This document shows positions 8,808 to 17,024 of a stretch of DNA of 64,000 nucleotides, in pieces. The notes under the pieces are model-generated. The model was given only the letters and a program-made list of their open reading frames with translations. It made no database searches and was not told where the DNA came from. A program made the position numbers and the translations under genes. This DNA comes from Saccharopolyspora rosea. GTDB taxonomy: Bacteria > Actinomycetota > Actinomycetes > Mycobacteriales > Pseudonocardiaceae. The DNA lies in assembly GCF_025643595.1 (NCBI RefSeq), contig NZ_CP102826.1:5580001-5644000 (forward strand). Reading direction: 5' to 3'. Position 1 is the first letter of the stretch; each line of letters opens with the position of its first letter.

Positions 8808-9248
8808 ATGAACGCCCACCAACCCCAGCCGAGCCAGTTCGGTTGGCTGGTCACCGACTTCACCGAACGCGTACCCGGCGTGGCGCACGCGGTCGTCGTC
8901 TCCGCCGACGGCCTGCTGTTGACGGCATCCGCGAAACTGCCGACCGACCGCGCGGACCAGTTGGCGGCCGTGGCCTCCGGCCTGCTCAGCCTCACCCAGG
9001 GAGCGGCGCGCTGCTTCGAGGCGGGCGCCGTGAACGAGACCGTCGTCGAAATGGAGCGCGGCCTCATGCTGCAGATGGCGATCAGCGACGGTTCCTGTCT
9101 GACCGTGCTCGCGGCGCCACACTGCGACATGGGCCTGATCGCCTACGAGATGGCTCTCCTGGTCGAGCGCGTCGGACAGATCCTGACCCCGGAGCTTCGT
9201 TCCCAGCTGCAGGGCTCCCACCAGGTGATGACCGGCCAATCGGTGTGA
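8808..9248 (+). CDS. cvnB: roadblock/LC7 domain protein CvnB
   Basis: A 146-residue single-domain roadblock/LC7 protein (FGWLVTDFTERVPGVAHAVV, then SADGLLLTAS), the second conserved member of conservons. In other actinomycetes such proteins bind the CvnD GTPase and the sensor at the membrane, in a eukaryote-like G-protein complex. It begins 17 bp after the cvnA stop with GGAGGACAGGAAG upstream. An in-frame GTG at 8787 overlaps the cvnA stop but has poorer support. Confidence 0.9.
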   Translation: MNAHQPQPSQFGWLVTDFTERVPGVAHAVVVSADGLLLTASAKLPTDRADQLAAVASGLLSLTQGAARCFEAGAVNETVVEMERGLMLQMAISDGSCLTVLAAPHCDMGLIAYEMALLVERVGQILTPELRSQLQGSHQVMTGQSV

Positions 9249-9255
9249 GGAAACC

Positions 9256-9831
9256 ATGAGCACAGGTCCGGACTCGTCTGGGCGGCATCGCGCCGCACCC
9301 CTCGCGTCATCCGATGTGGACTCGCTGGCAGAGGTGTTCAACCGGTTCACGTTGGACAGCGCGCGCCGGCAGCGGCAATCGACCGAGGAACCAGACACCG
9401 CCACCACCGCCCAGCCACCGGAGCCACCGTGGCCGGCCGCGGAATCCCGCTCCGAGGCGTCATCATCCGGGACGGACCCGTCGGAGGAGCACGTGACGGC
9501 CACCTCGATCCGCCCCTACGCCTGGACGGGTGGGCGGACGCGGTCCAACCACCACCTGGAGCTGGAGACGTTGGTGTCCACGAGCGAGTCCTGCCAGCCA
9601 GGTCGGCTCCGGCGTCTTGAGCACCACTCCGTCGCCGAGCTGTGCAGCCACCCGAGGTCCGTCGCCGAAGTGGGGGCGTTGTTGGGAGTGCCGTTGGGAG
9701 TCACGAAGGTGCTCCTCGGTGATATGGCCGATCTCGGACTGGTCACCGTGCATCGGACCGCGACCGAGGCAGGCAGTGCATCACAGATGGTTCTGATGGA
9801 AAGAGTCCTGAGTGGACTTCGACGGCTCTGA
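9256..9831 (+). CDS. cvnC: DUF742 protein CvnC
   Basis: A 191-residue protein with a polar, Pro/Glu-rich first half and the DUF742 region behind it: RPYAWTGGRTRSNHHLELET at about 92 and PLGVTKVLLGDMADLGLVTV at about 147, the latter resembling a winged helix. It is the third conservon member, of unknown biochemical role but always between the roadblock and GTPase genes. It starts 7 bp after cvnB. The N-terminal extension of about 90 residues is longer than in many family members. Confidence 0.88.
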   Translation: MSTGPDSSGRHRAAPLASSDVDSLAEVFNRFTLDSARRQRQSTEEPDTATTAQPPEPPWPAAESRSEASSSGTDPSEEHVTATSIRPYAWTGGRTRSNHHLELETLVSTSESCQPGRLRRLEHHSVAELCSHPRSVAEVGALLGVPLGVTKVLLGDMADLGLVTVHRTATEAGSASQMVLMERVLSGLRRL

Positions 9832-9914
9832 ACGCAGTCACTGCCCGGTTCCAGGGGAGCAGTGCGGACAGCGCAGGACCAGCTTCATGGCTCGACAACC
9901 GAGATGAGGCAGAG

Positions 9915-10517
9915 ATGACACCAGACACGCATTCTCGACCTCAGCAACCGAGCACGTCCTCGTCCGTGACCTCGGCGAAGATCGTGGTTGCTGGGGGATT
10001 CGGCGTCGGCAAGACCACGTTCGTGGGCTCGGTTTCGGAAATCGTGCCGCTCACCACCGAGGCGGTCATGACCGAGGCCAGTCACGGCATCGACGACCTG
10101 CAGGCGACTCCGGACAAGCGCACGACGACCGTGGCGATGGATTTCGGGCGGCTGTCACTGGATTCGGACCTCATCCTCTACCTGTTCGGCACGCCGGGTC
10201 AGCAGCGGTTCTGGTTCATGTGGGACGACCTGGTCCGCGGTGCCATCGGGGCGGTTGTACTCGTCGACACCCGCCGCCTGGCGGACTGCTTCTCGGCGAT
10301 CGATTTCTTCGAAGACCGCCGGCTGCCCTACATCGTGGGGCTCAACTGCTTCGATGGTGTGCTCCACCACCGCGTCGACGACATCCGCGAAGCGGCCGCC
10401 GTCCCGTCCGAAGTGCCCATCGTCAAGTGCGACGCCCGCGACCGCGAGTCCACGAAGCACGCCTTGATCACCCTCGTCGAGTACGCGATGCGCTGCTGGG
10501 TCCAACGCTCCGCGTAG
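9915..10517 (+). CDS. cvnD: conservon GTP-binding protein CvnD
   Basis: A 200-residue small GTPase of the MglA-like class. The P-loop is GGFGVGKTT (about residues 25-33), the switch/Walker B region LILYLFGTPGQQRFWFMWDD, and GLNCFDG stands where the NKxD base-specificity motif is expected. It completes cvnABCD. An 83-bp gap separates it from cvnC, larger than elsewhere in the operon, but no promoter is obvious there. A palindromic element follows the stop by 7 bp. Confidence 0.9.
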   Translation: MTPDTHSRPQQPSTSSSVTSAKIVVAGGFGVGKTTFVGSVSEIVPLTTEAVMTEASHGIDDLQATPDKRTTTVAMDFGRLSLDSDLILYLFGTPGQQRFWFMWDDLVRGAIGAVVLVDTRRLADCFSAIDFFEDRRLPYIVGLNCFDGVLHHRVDDIREAAAVPSEVPIVKCDARDRESTKHALITLVEYAMRCWVQRSA

Positions 10518-10524
10518 CGGGACG

Positions 10525-10572
10525 CAGCATGGGAACTTTCGTGCCACATGTGGAAGAAAGGTTCCCTTGCTC
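10525..10572. repeat. 48-bp palindromic element, copy 4
   Basis: The left arm is decayed (CAGCATGGGAACTTTCGTG) while the right arm is intact (AGAAAGGTTCCCTTGCTC) around CCACATGTGG. It lies after the last conservon gene. Confidence 0.8.
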
Positions 10573-10693
10573 AACATGATCCCGCTCGTTAACACCACCG
10601 GCTGAACGCGGGGAAGAAAAGCCTCCCGACACACGTTCCGGATCTGGACAAATCAACAGGGGCATGCCGAAGACCTGGCGGATAGTACTGGCC

Positions 10694-11653
10694 ATGACTT
10701 CGACGACCTGTGCAGCGGAAGCAGCCCCTGGCGACGTGCGTCGAGTGCTCCACGTCAGGGAGTTGGAAAGGTTCGGCGTGTCCCAGTCGACTTCGTACCG
10801 ACGAGCTCGTGCGGACGGACCCTGGTGTCGTCTCTTACCCGGCATCGTGCTCACAGCTCCAGGACCGCCCACCACGGACGACCTCATAGAAGCCGCTCTG
10901 CTACGCGCCGGCCCTGGGGCGATGGTGACCGGAATGCACGCTGCGCGTCTCCACGGTCTCAAAACCCCGCCGTCAGACGCGCCGGTCCACCTCCTGATTC
11001 CCCATCACCGCAAGCTCCAGAACCATCCCGGCGTGCGGTTCGAGCGAACGACGCGATTGCCCAAACCCGTCTACATCAACGGAATACCAACCGCACCGCT
11101 GGTCCGAGCGGTCATGGACGCGGCCCGGAGCTGGCAGCCCCGAGCAGTCGTCGAGGAGGTCATGATCGAAGCCATCCAGGCCGGTAAACGCTGCCACCCG
11201 CATCAGTTGAAGGCAGAAATGGAGCTCGGCAGCCGACGTGGCACGGGCCTACCCCGAGAGATCCTGCGCTCTCTCACCGCACACGTAAGGTCGGTACCAG
11301 AGCTACGAGCGTTCGAACTCGTCAAGCGCTCCGGCCTACCCGACCCAATGTGGAACGCCCGCATCTACGATGCCGAGGGCTCGTACGTGGGCTGCCCTGA
11401 CGCGTGGTTCGACGACGTGGGCCTTGCGGTGGAGATCGACTCGTTCGACTTTCACTTCTCCCGGTCCGGCTATGCGAACACGGTGCGGAGAAACACCCGG
11501 TATGCCATGCAAGGCATTTCGGTAGTTCAGATCCTGCCGAGCCGCATCCGCACGGAACCCGATGCCGTCGTGGCCGACATCCGTCGTGCGTACCTAACGG
11601 CAGCGGACCGCCGTCGACCGAATGTCGTTGCTCGGCACGCGCAACTGGAGTAA
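10694..11653 (+). CDS. AbiEi-like winged-helix protein with DUF559/Vsr-type nuclease fold
   Basis: A 319-residue protein. The N-terminal third (RELERFGVSQSTSYRRAR, then LLPGIVLTAPG) resembles the winged helix of AbiEi antitoxins. The C-terminal part has the DUF559/Vsr arrangement CPDAWF, VEIDSFDFHFS and a strand VVQILPS, giving candidate PD-(D/E)xK residues Asp, Glu and Asp. No AbiEii-like toxin adjoins it. Function is unknown; a solo member of this common actinobacterial class is likely. Codon use is less G/C-biased than the conservon, and it contains a TTA leucine codon at 10835-10837. The start is uncertain; an ATG at 10664 is also in frame. Confidence 0.7.
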   Translation: MTSTTCAAEAAPGDVRRVLHVRELERFGVSQSTSYRRARADGPWCRLLPGIVLTAPGPPTTDDLIEAALLRAGPGAMVTGMHAARLHGLKTPPSDAPVHLLIPHHRKLQNHPGVRFERTTRLPKPVYINGIPTAPLVRAVMDAARSWQPRAVVEEVMIEAIQAGKRCHPHQLKAEMELGSRRGTGLPREILRSLTAHVRSVPELRAFELVKRSGLPDPMWNARIYDAEGSYVGCPDAWFDDVGLAVEIDSFDFHFSRSGYANTVRRNTRYAMQGISVVQILPSRIRTEPDAVVADIRRAYLTAADRRRPNVVARHAQLE

Positions 11654-11824
11654 CGGAGATTGGTTCATTTCTGGTCGGTTGCCGCCCAGAAGACAGGAAG
11701 GCCACTTTCCTCTCAACCACCACACGTCAAGAGCACCCGCGATCCCCCAGCATCCGCGGGGGCTGGTGTTCGGGCAGCTCGCGAGGCAACATGCCTGGCA
11801 CCAACTGCCGTCGAGGGAGGTGCC

Positions 11825-13477
11825 GTGGCGACCGCGGAACAATCCACCACACTCGTCACCGCAGGGAGGATCATCACAACCGCTGCCGATGACCCGTACC
11901 TGATCGCGGATGTCCCCTCGTTGGCGATCGTCGGGGAACGCATCGTCGCTGCCGGTGATCTGGCAGACCTCAGGCCACGCATGCCTGAGGCGGAGTTGGT
12001 CGACTTCGGCCGGCAGGCGACGATCGTGCCCGGCTTCAACGACGCTCACCAGCATCCCACGATGACTGCGGAGAACCAGCGTGGTGTTGATCTGTCAACG
12101 GCTGGTTCTCCCGGCGAGTTGATGTCTGCCCTGCGGGATCGAGCTCGTCGAACCCCGCCAGGCGAATGGATCATCGGGACCCGCTACGACCACGGGAGAG
12201 CCACCGGGGGAAAGCCGCTGACCCGGGCCGAGCTCGATGCGGTGTCCGAGGCCCATCCACTGCTGGTCATCAACATCGGTGCGCACTGGGGCGTCCTGAA
12301 CTCCGCCGGTTTGGCCCAGGCCGGCTACTCGGACGACAGCATCGCACCACCGGGCGGCGAGCTGACACGCGACGCCGCGAACCGGCTGACCGGTGTGATT
12401 CACGAGCAGGCGTTGTTCGACGTCGCGTACCCGTCGTTGTCCCGAGGAGAGCCGACCATCCCTCCCCAAGACTCCGAGACACGGTTGCGCCAGCTCAAGC
12501 GAGTACTGCTGACACTCAACGCCGCCGGTATCACCAGCGTTGGCGACGCCATGGTCGGCCCCACCGAGCTCTCCCTCCTGCAGACCGCTTACGAACGGGG
12601 TGAACTCACTGCGCGGGTCAACGCTCTGGTGACCTTCCACCACATCGACACCTTCCACTCGACTGGTTTGCGCACTGGTTTCGGAGATCACTGGCTGCGC
12701 GTCGGTGCTGTCAAGGCATTCGCGGATGGAGCGGTGGCCGGGGGCACCTGCCTGGTGGAGGAGCCCTTCGAAGGCAGCGATGACCACGGGATCCAGACGT
12801 TGGGCAAAGACGAGCTCGCGGAGTTGGCGCTTCGGGTGCACGGAGCGGGCAGCCGGCTCGCGATCCACGCCAACGGCGACCGGGCGATCAAGCTCGTGCT
12901 CGATTCCCTTGAACACGCTCGCGCTGAGTTCCCGGACACGCACGTGGCGCATCGGATCGAGCATTGCAGCCTGATCGACGCGGACATTCTTCGGCGCATG
13001 CGCGCACTGGGCGCAATAGCCGTTCCGTTCGGCAGCTACGTGGCCTTCCACGGCGACAAGCTTGTCGACTACTACGGGCCGGACCGCCTGGAGCGCATGT
13101 TCGCGCACCGGAGCTTCCTGGACTGGGGCATTCCCGTCGCAGGATCGAGCGACTACCCGTGCGGTCCGTTCGAGCCGCTCATCGCCCTCGCCAGTTGCGC
13201 AACGCGCATCTCGACAGCGGGCAGAACAACCGGCCGTGTCCTCGGCGGTTCACAACGAATCAGCACGCAGGAGGCCCTCGCCATCTACACGGCCGGGTCT
13301 GCTTACGCGTCCGGTGAGGCAGCGATCAAGGGCAGCCTCCTCCCCGGGAAGCTCGCGGACTTCGTGGTGTTGTCGGAGGATCCGTTGTCGGTCGGGCCCG
13401 ACCGACTGACTGAAGTCGAGATCCGCCAGACCTGGGTGGGTGGGCGACCGGTGTGGCGGAAAGGTGACTCGGTGTGA
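11825..13477 (+). CDS. amidohydrolase family 3 protein (YtcJ/NfdA-like)
   Basis: A 550-residue metal-dependent hydrolase of the composite-domain amidohydrolase family. Metal ligands are visible in GFNDAHQHP near residue 70, in AIHANGDRAI, in HRIEHCSL and in GSSDYPCGP. The C-terminal strand returns to the small beta domain (GKLADFVVLSEDPL). Relatives act on N-substituted formamides or similar C-N bonds; the substrate here is unknown. The GTG start follows GAGGGAGG by four bases; a longer frame from 11660 lacks coding character. Its G+C is lower than that of neighbours. It is followed by a palindromic element, then a transporter pair that may serve the same substrate. Confidence 0.85.
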   Translation: MATAEQSTTLVTAGRIITTAADDPYLIADVPSLAIVGERIVAAGDLADLRPRMPEAELVDFGRQATIVPGFNDAHQHPTMTAENQRGVDLSTAGSPGELMSALRDRARRTPPGEWIIGTRYDHGRATGGKPLTRAELDAVSEAHPLLVINIGAHWGVLNSAGLAQAGYSDDSIAPPGGELTRDAANRLTGVIHEQALFDVAYPSLSRGEPTIPPQDSETRLRQLKRVLLTLNAAGITSVGDAMVGPTELSLLQTAYERGELTARVNALVTFHHIDTFHSTGLRTGFGDHWLRVGAVKAFADGAVAGGTCLVEEPFEGSDDHGIQTLGKDELAELALRVHGAGSRLAIHANGDRAIKLVLDSLEHARAEFPDTHVAHRIEHCSLIDADILRRMRALGAIAVPFGSYVAFHGDKLVDYYGPDRLERMFAHRSFLDWGIPVAGSSDYPCGPFEPLIALASCATRISTAGRTTGRVLGGSQRISTQEALAIYTAGSAYASGEAAIKGSLLPGKLADFVVLSEDPLSVGPDRLTEVEIRQTWVGGRPVWRKGDSV

Positions 13478-13568
13478 CACCGGTTCCGGCGCTCCGCTTC
13501 TCGGAAGCACTCCTCAAGCCACGTTTTCGTGCCTCCGAACCCCGGCCGACCAGTAGGCGAGGATGTGA

Positions 13569-13616
13569 GAGCAAGGGAACCTTCCTGTCACATGTGCAAG
13601 GAAGGTTCCCTTGCTC
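13569..13616. repeat. 48-bp palindromic element, copy 5
   Basis: Arms GAGCAAGGGAACCTTCCT and AGGAAGGTTCCCTTGCTC are perfectly complementary; both carry the TTCCT/AGGAA variant in place of TTTCT/AGAAA, a covariation that preserves pairing. It lies between the amidohydrolase and the DUF3311 gene. Confidence 0.9.
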
Positions 13617-13647
13617 TCCGCCATCTTGACGAGCTTCCGGAGGGAAC

Positions 13648-13878
13648 GTGCTCAAAGGACGCAGGTCGCTGTGGTGGCTGCTAGGACCGGTGGTGCTGTA
13701 CCTGGTGGCCTTGCCGTTGTACAACCGGGTTGAACCAACGGTCTTGGGGCTCCCCTTCTTCATGTTCTGGACGTTGATCGCCACTCTCCTGACGCCAGGA
13801 TGCATCTGGCTGGCCGCCAGGAAGGACCCCCTGTGGCGAGACAGCCGGGAGGGCGAACCGGAAGGCGAGCACCGATGA
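13648..13878 (+). CDS. DUF3311-type small membrane protein
   Basis: A 76-residue protein with two hydrophobic helices (WWLLGPVVLYLVALPLYNRV and a second around LPFFMFWTLIATLL) and a charged tail. This matches the small partner subunit commonly encoded just before SSS-family permeases. GTG start preceded by GGAGGGA. Its stop overlaps the permease ATG (ATGA), so the two are coupled. The role is probably accessory to the transporter. Confidence 0.8.
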   Translation: MLKGRRSLWWLLGPVVLYLVALPLYNRVEPTVLGLPFFMFWTLIATLLTPGCIWLAARKDPLWRDSREGEPEGEHR

Positions 13879-15359
13879 ACAGCGCGGCCATGACCTCAGT
13901 CGGCATCTTCGCCGTGTTCATGTTGGTCTCGGTCGCACTCGGGCTGCTGTCGCTCAGGGGACGCGACCGGACGAACCTCGCGGAATGGTCGGTCGGTGGG
14001 CGGAGCCTCGGCACTGTGCTCATCTTCGTCCTGATGGCGGGCGAGACGTACACCAGCTTCAGCTATCTCGGAGCCGCCGGGTGGGCCTACGACTACGGGA
14101 TGCCGGTGTTCTACCTCCTGGCCTACCTCGCTATCGGATTCGCAGCGGGGTACGTCATCGGGCCGGTCCTCTGGGACTACGCGCACCGGAACAATCTCCA
14201 CAACATCACCGACATCGCATCGCACCGCTTCCGAGCTCCGTGGCTCGGCGCCGTGCTCGCGGTTGTCACCACGGTGTTCCTCTTGCCTTACATCCAGCTT
14301 CAAATAACCGGCATGGGCGTCGTGGTCTCCACCATCAGCTATGGCTCGATCAGCCTGAGCACCGGCTACGTCATCGCCTTCGTGATCGCCGAAGCGTTCA
14401 TCATCCTTTCCGGGCTTCGCGGCAGCGCATGGGTTTCCGTCCTGAAGGACGGTCTGGCGATCGTCACGTTGCTGGTGGTGTTCGTGTACGTACCCGTCCA
14501 CTACTTCGGCGGTTTCGGCTCGATGTTGGATCGCATCGTCGCCGAACGTCCACAATGGCTGGTCCTGCCGGGGCAGGGCAAGAAATCGCTCGGCATGCTC
14601 TGGTTCGCCACCACCGGGCTGCTCAACGGCGTGGTTTACACGATCTTCCCGACGACCGTCGCCGGGTATCTCGGCGCCCGCAACCCCCAAGTCCTGCGCC
14701 GGAACGCGGTGATCATGCCGTTCTACCAGGTGCTCCTGTTCGTGCCGATCCTCCTCGGGCTTGCGGCGCTGTTCGTGGTCCCCGGGCTGGGGGACTCGAA
14801 CTTGGCGATGTTCCGGCTCGTGGTCGACTCGATGCCGGCTTGGCTCGTCGGCCTCGTGGGGGTTGCCGGGGCATTGTCGTCCATCGTGCCGATGGCGGTG
14901 TTCATGCTCGTGATCGGCACGATGTGGGGAACATCGGTCCTGGGCGCCCACCCGCGGACCGCGTCACGCCGGAAGCAGCTGTCCCAGCTCGTCACGTTCC
15001 TGGTGGGTCTTCTGGCCCTGGTCTTCACGTTCGTCTCGCCGAGCACTCTCGTGCAGCTGTCAGTGCTCTCGTACCAAGGGCTCGCCCAGCTCCTGCCTGT
15101 GGTGTTGGCGAGCCTGGTGTGGCGGAAGATGTCAGCCGTCGGAGCGATCTCGGGTCTGGCGACCGGTATCGCGGTCGTCTCCGCACTGGTCGCCAGCGGA
15201 CATGATCCGTGGCACGGAATCAACGCCGGCGTGGTCGGGCTCGCGGCGAACGTCGCGGTCAACATCGCGGTCAGCCTGATCCGGCCCGCTGACACCCCGG
15301 CGGAACGACTGGCGCGTGGCGAACTCGCAGAACCCGGCTCCTTGGCGAGGTCGCAGTGA
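13875..15359 (+). CDS. sodium:solute symporter family protein (SSS)
   Basis: A 494-residue permease with about 13 hydrophobic segments, beginning in the SSS-type first helix after MNSAAMTSVGIF; motifs LAEWSVGGRSLG and GETYTSFSYLGAAGWAYDYG are typical of the PanF/YhjB-like branch. It overlaps the DUF3311 gene by 4 bp. The substrate is unknown; an organic acid or amide linked to the upstream amidohydrolase is a guess from context. The stop codon TGA shares two bases with the palindromic element that follows. Confidence 0.82.
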   Translation: MNSAAMTSVGIFAVFMLVSVALGLLSLRGRDRTNLAEWSVGGRSLGTVLIFVLMAGETYTSFSYLGAAGWAYDYGMPVFYLLAYLAIGFAAGYVIGPVLWDYAHRNNLHNITDIASHRFRAPWLGAVLAVVTTVFLLPYIQLQITGMGVVVSTISYGSISLSTGYVIAFVIAEAFIILSGLRGSAWVSVLKDGLAIVTLLVVFVYVPVHYFGGFGSMLDRIVAERPQWLVLPGQGKKSLGMLWFATTGLLNGVVYTIFPTTVAGYLGARNPQVLRRNAVIMPFYQVLLFVPILLGLAALFVVPGLGDSNLAMFRLVVDSMPAWLVGLVGVAGALSSIVPMAVFMLVIGTMWGTSVLGAHPRTASRRKQLSQLVTFLVGLLALVFTFVSPSTLVQLSVLSYQGLAQLLPVVLASLVWRKMSAVGAISGLATGIAVVSALVASGHDPWHGINAGVVGLAANVAVNIAVSLIRPADTPAERLARGELAEPGSLARSQ

Positions 15360-15428
15360 GGAAGGGAACCTTTCTGTCACGTCCAGCGCCCCCGCGAGCG
15401 GCGGTGTGACAGAAAGGTTCCCTTCCTC
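15358..15428. repeat. palindromic element with enlarged loop, copy 6
   Basis: Arms GAGGAAGGGAACCTTTCTGT and ACAGAAAGGTTCCCTTCCTC are perfectly complementary, but the centre is about 30 bp instead of the usual 8. It overlaps the symporter stop codon and lies 12 bp from the convergent patatin stop. Confidence 0.85.
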
Positions 15429-15440
15429 GTTGGCAACGCC

Positions 15441-16385
15441 CTACCGCGCCGTGCTCGCTCCCTCCGTCGCGAGCGCATCGCCATCGACGAGCAGTTTTCC
15501 GGCCGCGTCGACCGGTCCTTCGGGTACCGGCCGTGCCGTCGGATACCACCGGCTGGCGATCTCCCAGGAGGCGTCGATCAGCGCACCTGCGTGATCGAAG
15601 GAGTAGGGCGACAGCCCGACGACCGATGGAGCGGGGAGCACGTAGAGCTCGCAGCGCGTTGCATTCAATTGCAGATCCAGCCGTGCGGCGGCAACCATCG
15701 CGGCCCCCAAAGCGGCGCCGTTCACACCACCGACCGACCTCGGCGGGGTTTTGGGAGGTGGCCATGTCGCGATCGCACCGATTCCTCTGCGACGCGGGTT
15801 GAACCGGAACGGTTCGGTGCCTCCGCAGGGAAGCACGAAAACACGTTCAGCACCCTGCTCCACCGCCTTGCTGATCGGCATGAACGCCGCAGGACCACCA
15901 TCGACGAGCCAACGGCCGTCGACCTGGATGGGAGGGAACATCCCGGGGATCGAGCAGGACGCGACGAGCGGTGGCAGCGCGGGGCCGCTGTCGAAGTACA
16001 CGGGTTCGCCGCTGTCGAGGTCTGTGGCCGTCACGGTGATCGGGATTCGAGCATCATCGAGACGTCGATACGGCAAGGTGTTGTGCAGCCACCGCGCGAG
16101 ACCGTGGTTGCCCATGACGTGGTTGGCCAGTCCGAGCTTGCCCGCGAGGATCCGGGAAGGCTGGATCGGGAAGACGTCGGTGCGCCGCATCGACTTCCAC
16201 AGATCGCGCAACTTCTCGGCGCCCCGCGCAGTCGGGTCGCCGGCCAGCCAGGCCGCGTTGAGCGACCCCGCGGACGTCCCGACAACCAGGTCCGGTTCCA
16301 CACCGGCTTCGAACAACGCTGACACGAGCCCGGCCTGGATCGCGCCGAATGTGGATCCGCCTGGCATCACCCACGCCGTCCGCAT
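15441..16385 (-). CDS. patatin-like phospholipase
   Basis: A 314-residue cytoplasmic serine hydrolase. The oxyanion glycine stretch PGGSTFGAIQAG is near the N-terminus, the nucleophile elbow GTSAGSLNAAW near residue 36, and the dyad Asp in DGRWLVDGG. No signal peptide or membrane helix is visible. It likely hydrolyses acyl ester bonds of lipids. The ATG is chosen because AGAGGA lies 8 bp upstream; GTG and TTG just before it are alternatives. It is convergent with the symporter. The bacterial family ranges from lipid turnover to secreted toxins; nothing here suggests secretion. Confidence 0.85.
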   Translation of the reverse strand: MRTAWVMPGGSTFGAIQAGLVSALFEAGVEPDLVVGTSAGSLNAAWLAGDPTARGAEKLRDLWKSMRRTDVFPIQPSRILAGKLGLANHVMGNHGLARWLHNTLPYRRLDDARIPITVTATDLDSGEPVYFDSGPALPPLVASCSIPGMFPPIQVDGRWLVDGGPAAFMPISKAVEQGAERVFVLPCGGTEPFRFNPRRRGIGAIATWPPPKTPPRSVGGVNGAALGAAMVAAARLDLQLNATRCELYVLPAPSVVGLSPYSFDHAGALIDASWEIASRWYPTARPVPEGPVDAAGKLLVDGDALATEGASTAR

Positions 16386-16449
16386 CACCAACGTCCTCTC
16401 TGCTCACACCGTCATCACCGAGGCTAGCTTCGAACATCGCCTCGGCCCG

Positions 16450-16884
16450 TCAAGCGTCGCCCGGATCACCTCGACGGCGTTGCTTCTTGATGTCGCTGCG
16501 ACGCTTCTTGGCTGCCAGGCGGCGTTGCTGGGAGGCCCTGCTCGGTTTGGTGCGACGTCGTTTCGGCGGCGGCGGCGCGACTGCTTCGGCGAGCAGCGCG
16601 GCGAGTCGTTCCCTGGCGGCCTGCCGGTTCGCGTACTGGGCTCGGTGCTCGGAGGCAGTGATGGTGATCATTCCGCCCGCGAGGCGGTGCCGAAGCCGGG
16701 CCAGGGCACGCTGGCGGAGGAACTCGGGTATGGAACTCGATCGGACGATGTCGAAGGACAGTTCGACCCGCGAGTCGGTGGTGTTGACGCCCTGGCCTCC
16801 CGGGCCGGACGAACGCGAGAAGCGCTCGGACAGTTCGGCGGCCGGGATGCTCCAGCTGCTGGTCACGCGCAGGTCGTCAGCCAT
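16450..16884 (-). CDS. arfB: alternative ribosome-rescue factor ArfB (aminoacyl-tRNA hydrolase)
   Basis: A 144-residue release-factor-like hydrolase that frees peptides from stalled ribosomes. The catalytic GGQ lies in SSGPGGQGVN near residue 27. The C-terminal tail is strongly basic (KRRRTKPSRASQQRR and beyond), as needed to probe the empty mRNA channel. Start at the ATG giving MADDLRVTSSW; the open frame continues upstream through a palindromic element, but that is not protein-like. It lies downstream of a serine hydrolase on the same strand, separated by that element, so it probably has its own promoter. Confidence 0.9.
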   Translation of the reverse strand: MADDLRVTSSWSIPAAELSERFSRSSGPGGQGVNTTDSRVELSFDIVRSSSIPEFLRQRALARLRHRLAGGMITITASEHRAQYANRQAARERLAALLAEAVAPPPPKRRRTKPSRASQQRRLAAKKRRSDIKKQRRRGDPGDA

Positions 16885-16966
16885 GGCATCAGCATGCCGC
16901 ACGGCCAGGTCGCGGTCGTCATGATTTCCACCGGGTACGGCTGTTCGCCTCGGGGCCCAGGTGAGA

Positions 16967-17014
16967 GAGCAAGGGAACTTTTCTGCCATATGTGACAGAA
17001 AGGTTCCCTTGCTC
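16967..17014. repeat. 48-bp palindromic element, copy 7
   Basis: Arms GAGCAAGGGAACTTTTCTG and CAGAAAGGTTCCCTTGCTC, centre CCATATGTGA. One C-to-T change creates a G-U pair that RNA would tolerate. It lies just after the serine hydrolase and before arfB, both leftward. Confidence 0.88.
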
Positions 17015-17024
17015 ACTGCCTACC

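Noticed and set aside
16885-17016. N-terminal extension of ArfB starting MSKGTFLSHMAEKFPCS
   Set aside because: The extension is encoded by a palindromic element and spacer; the family N-terminus begins at 16884. The same trap applies near 22954, 31800 and 37978.
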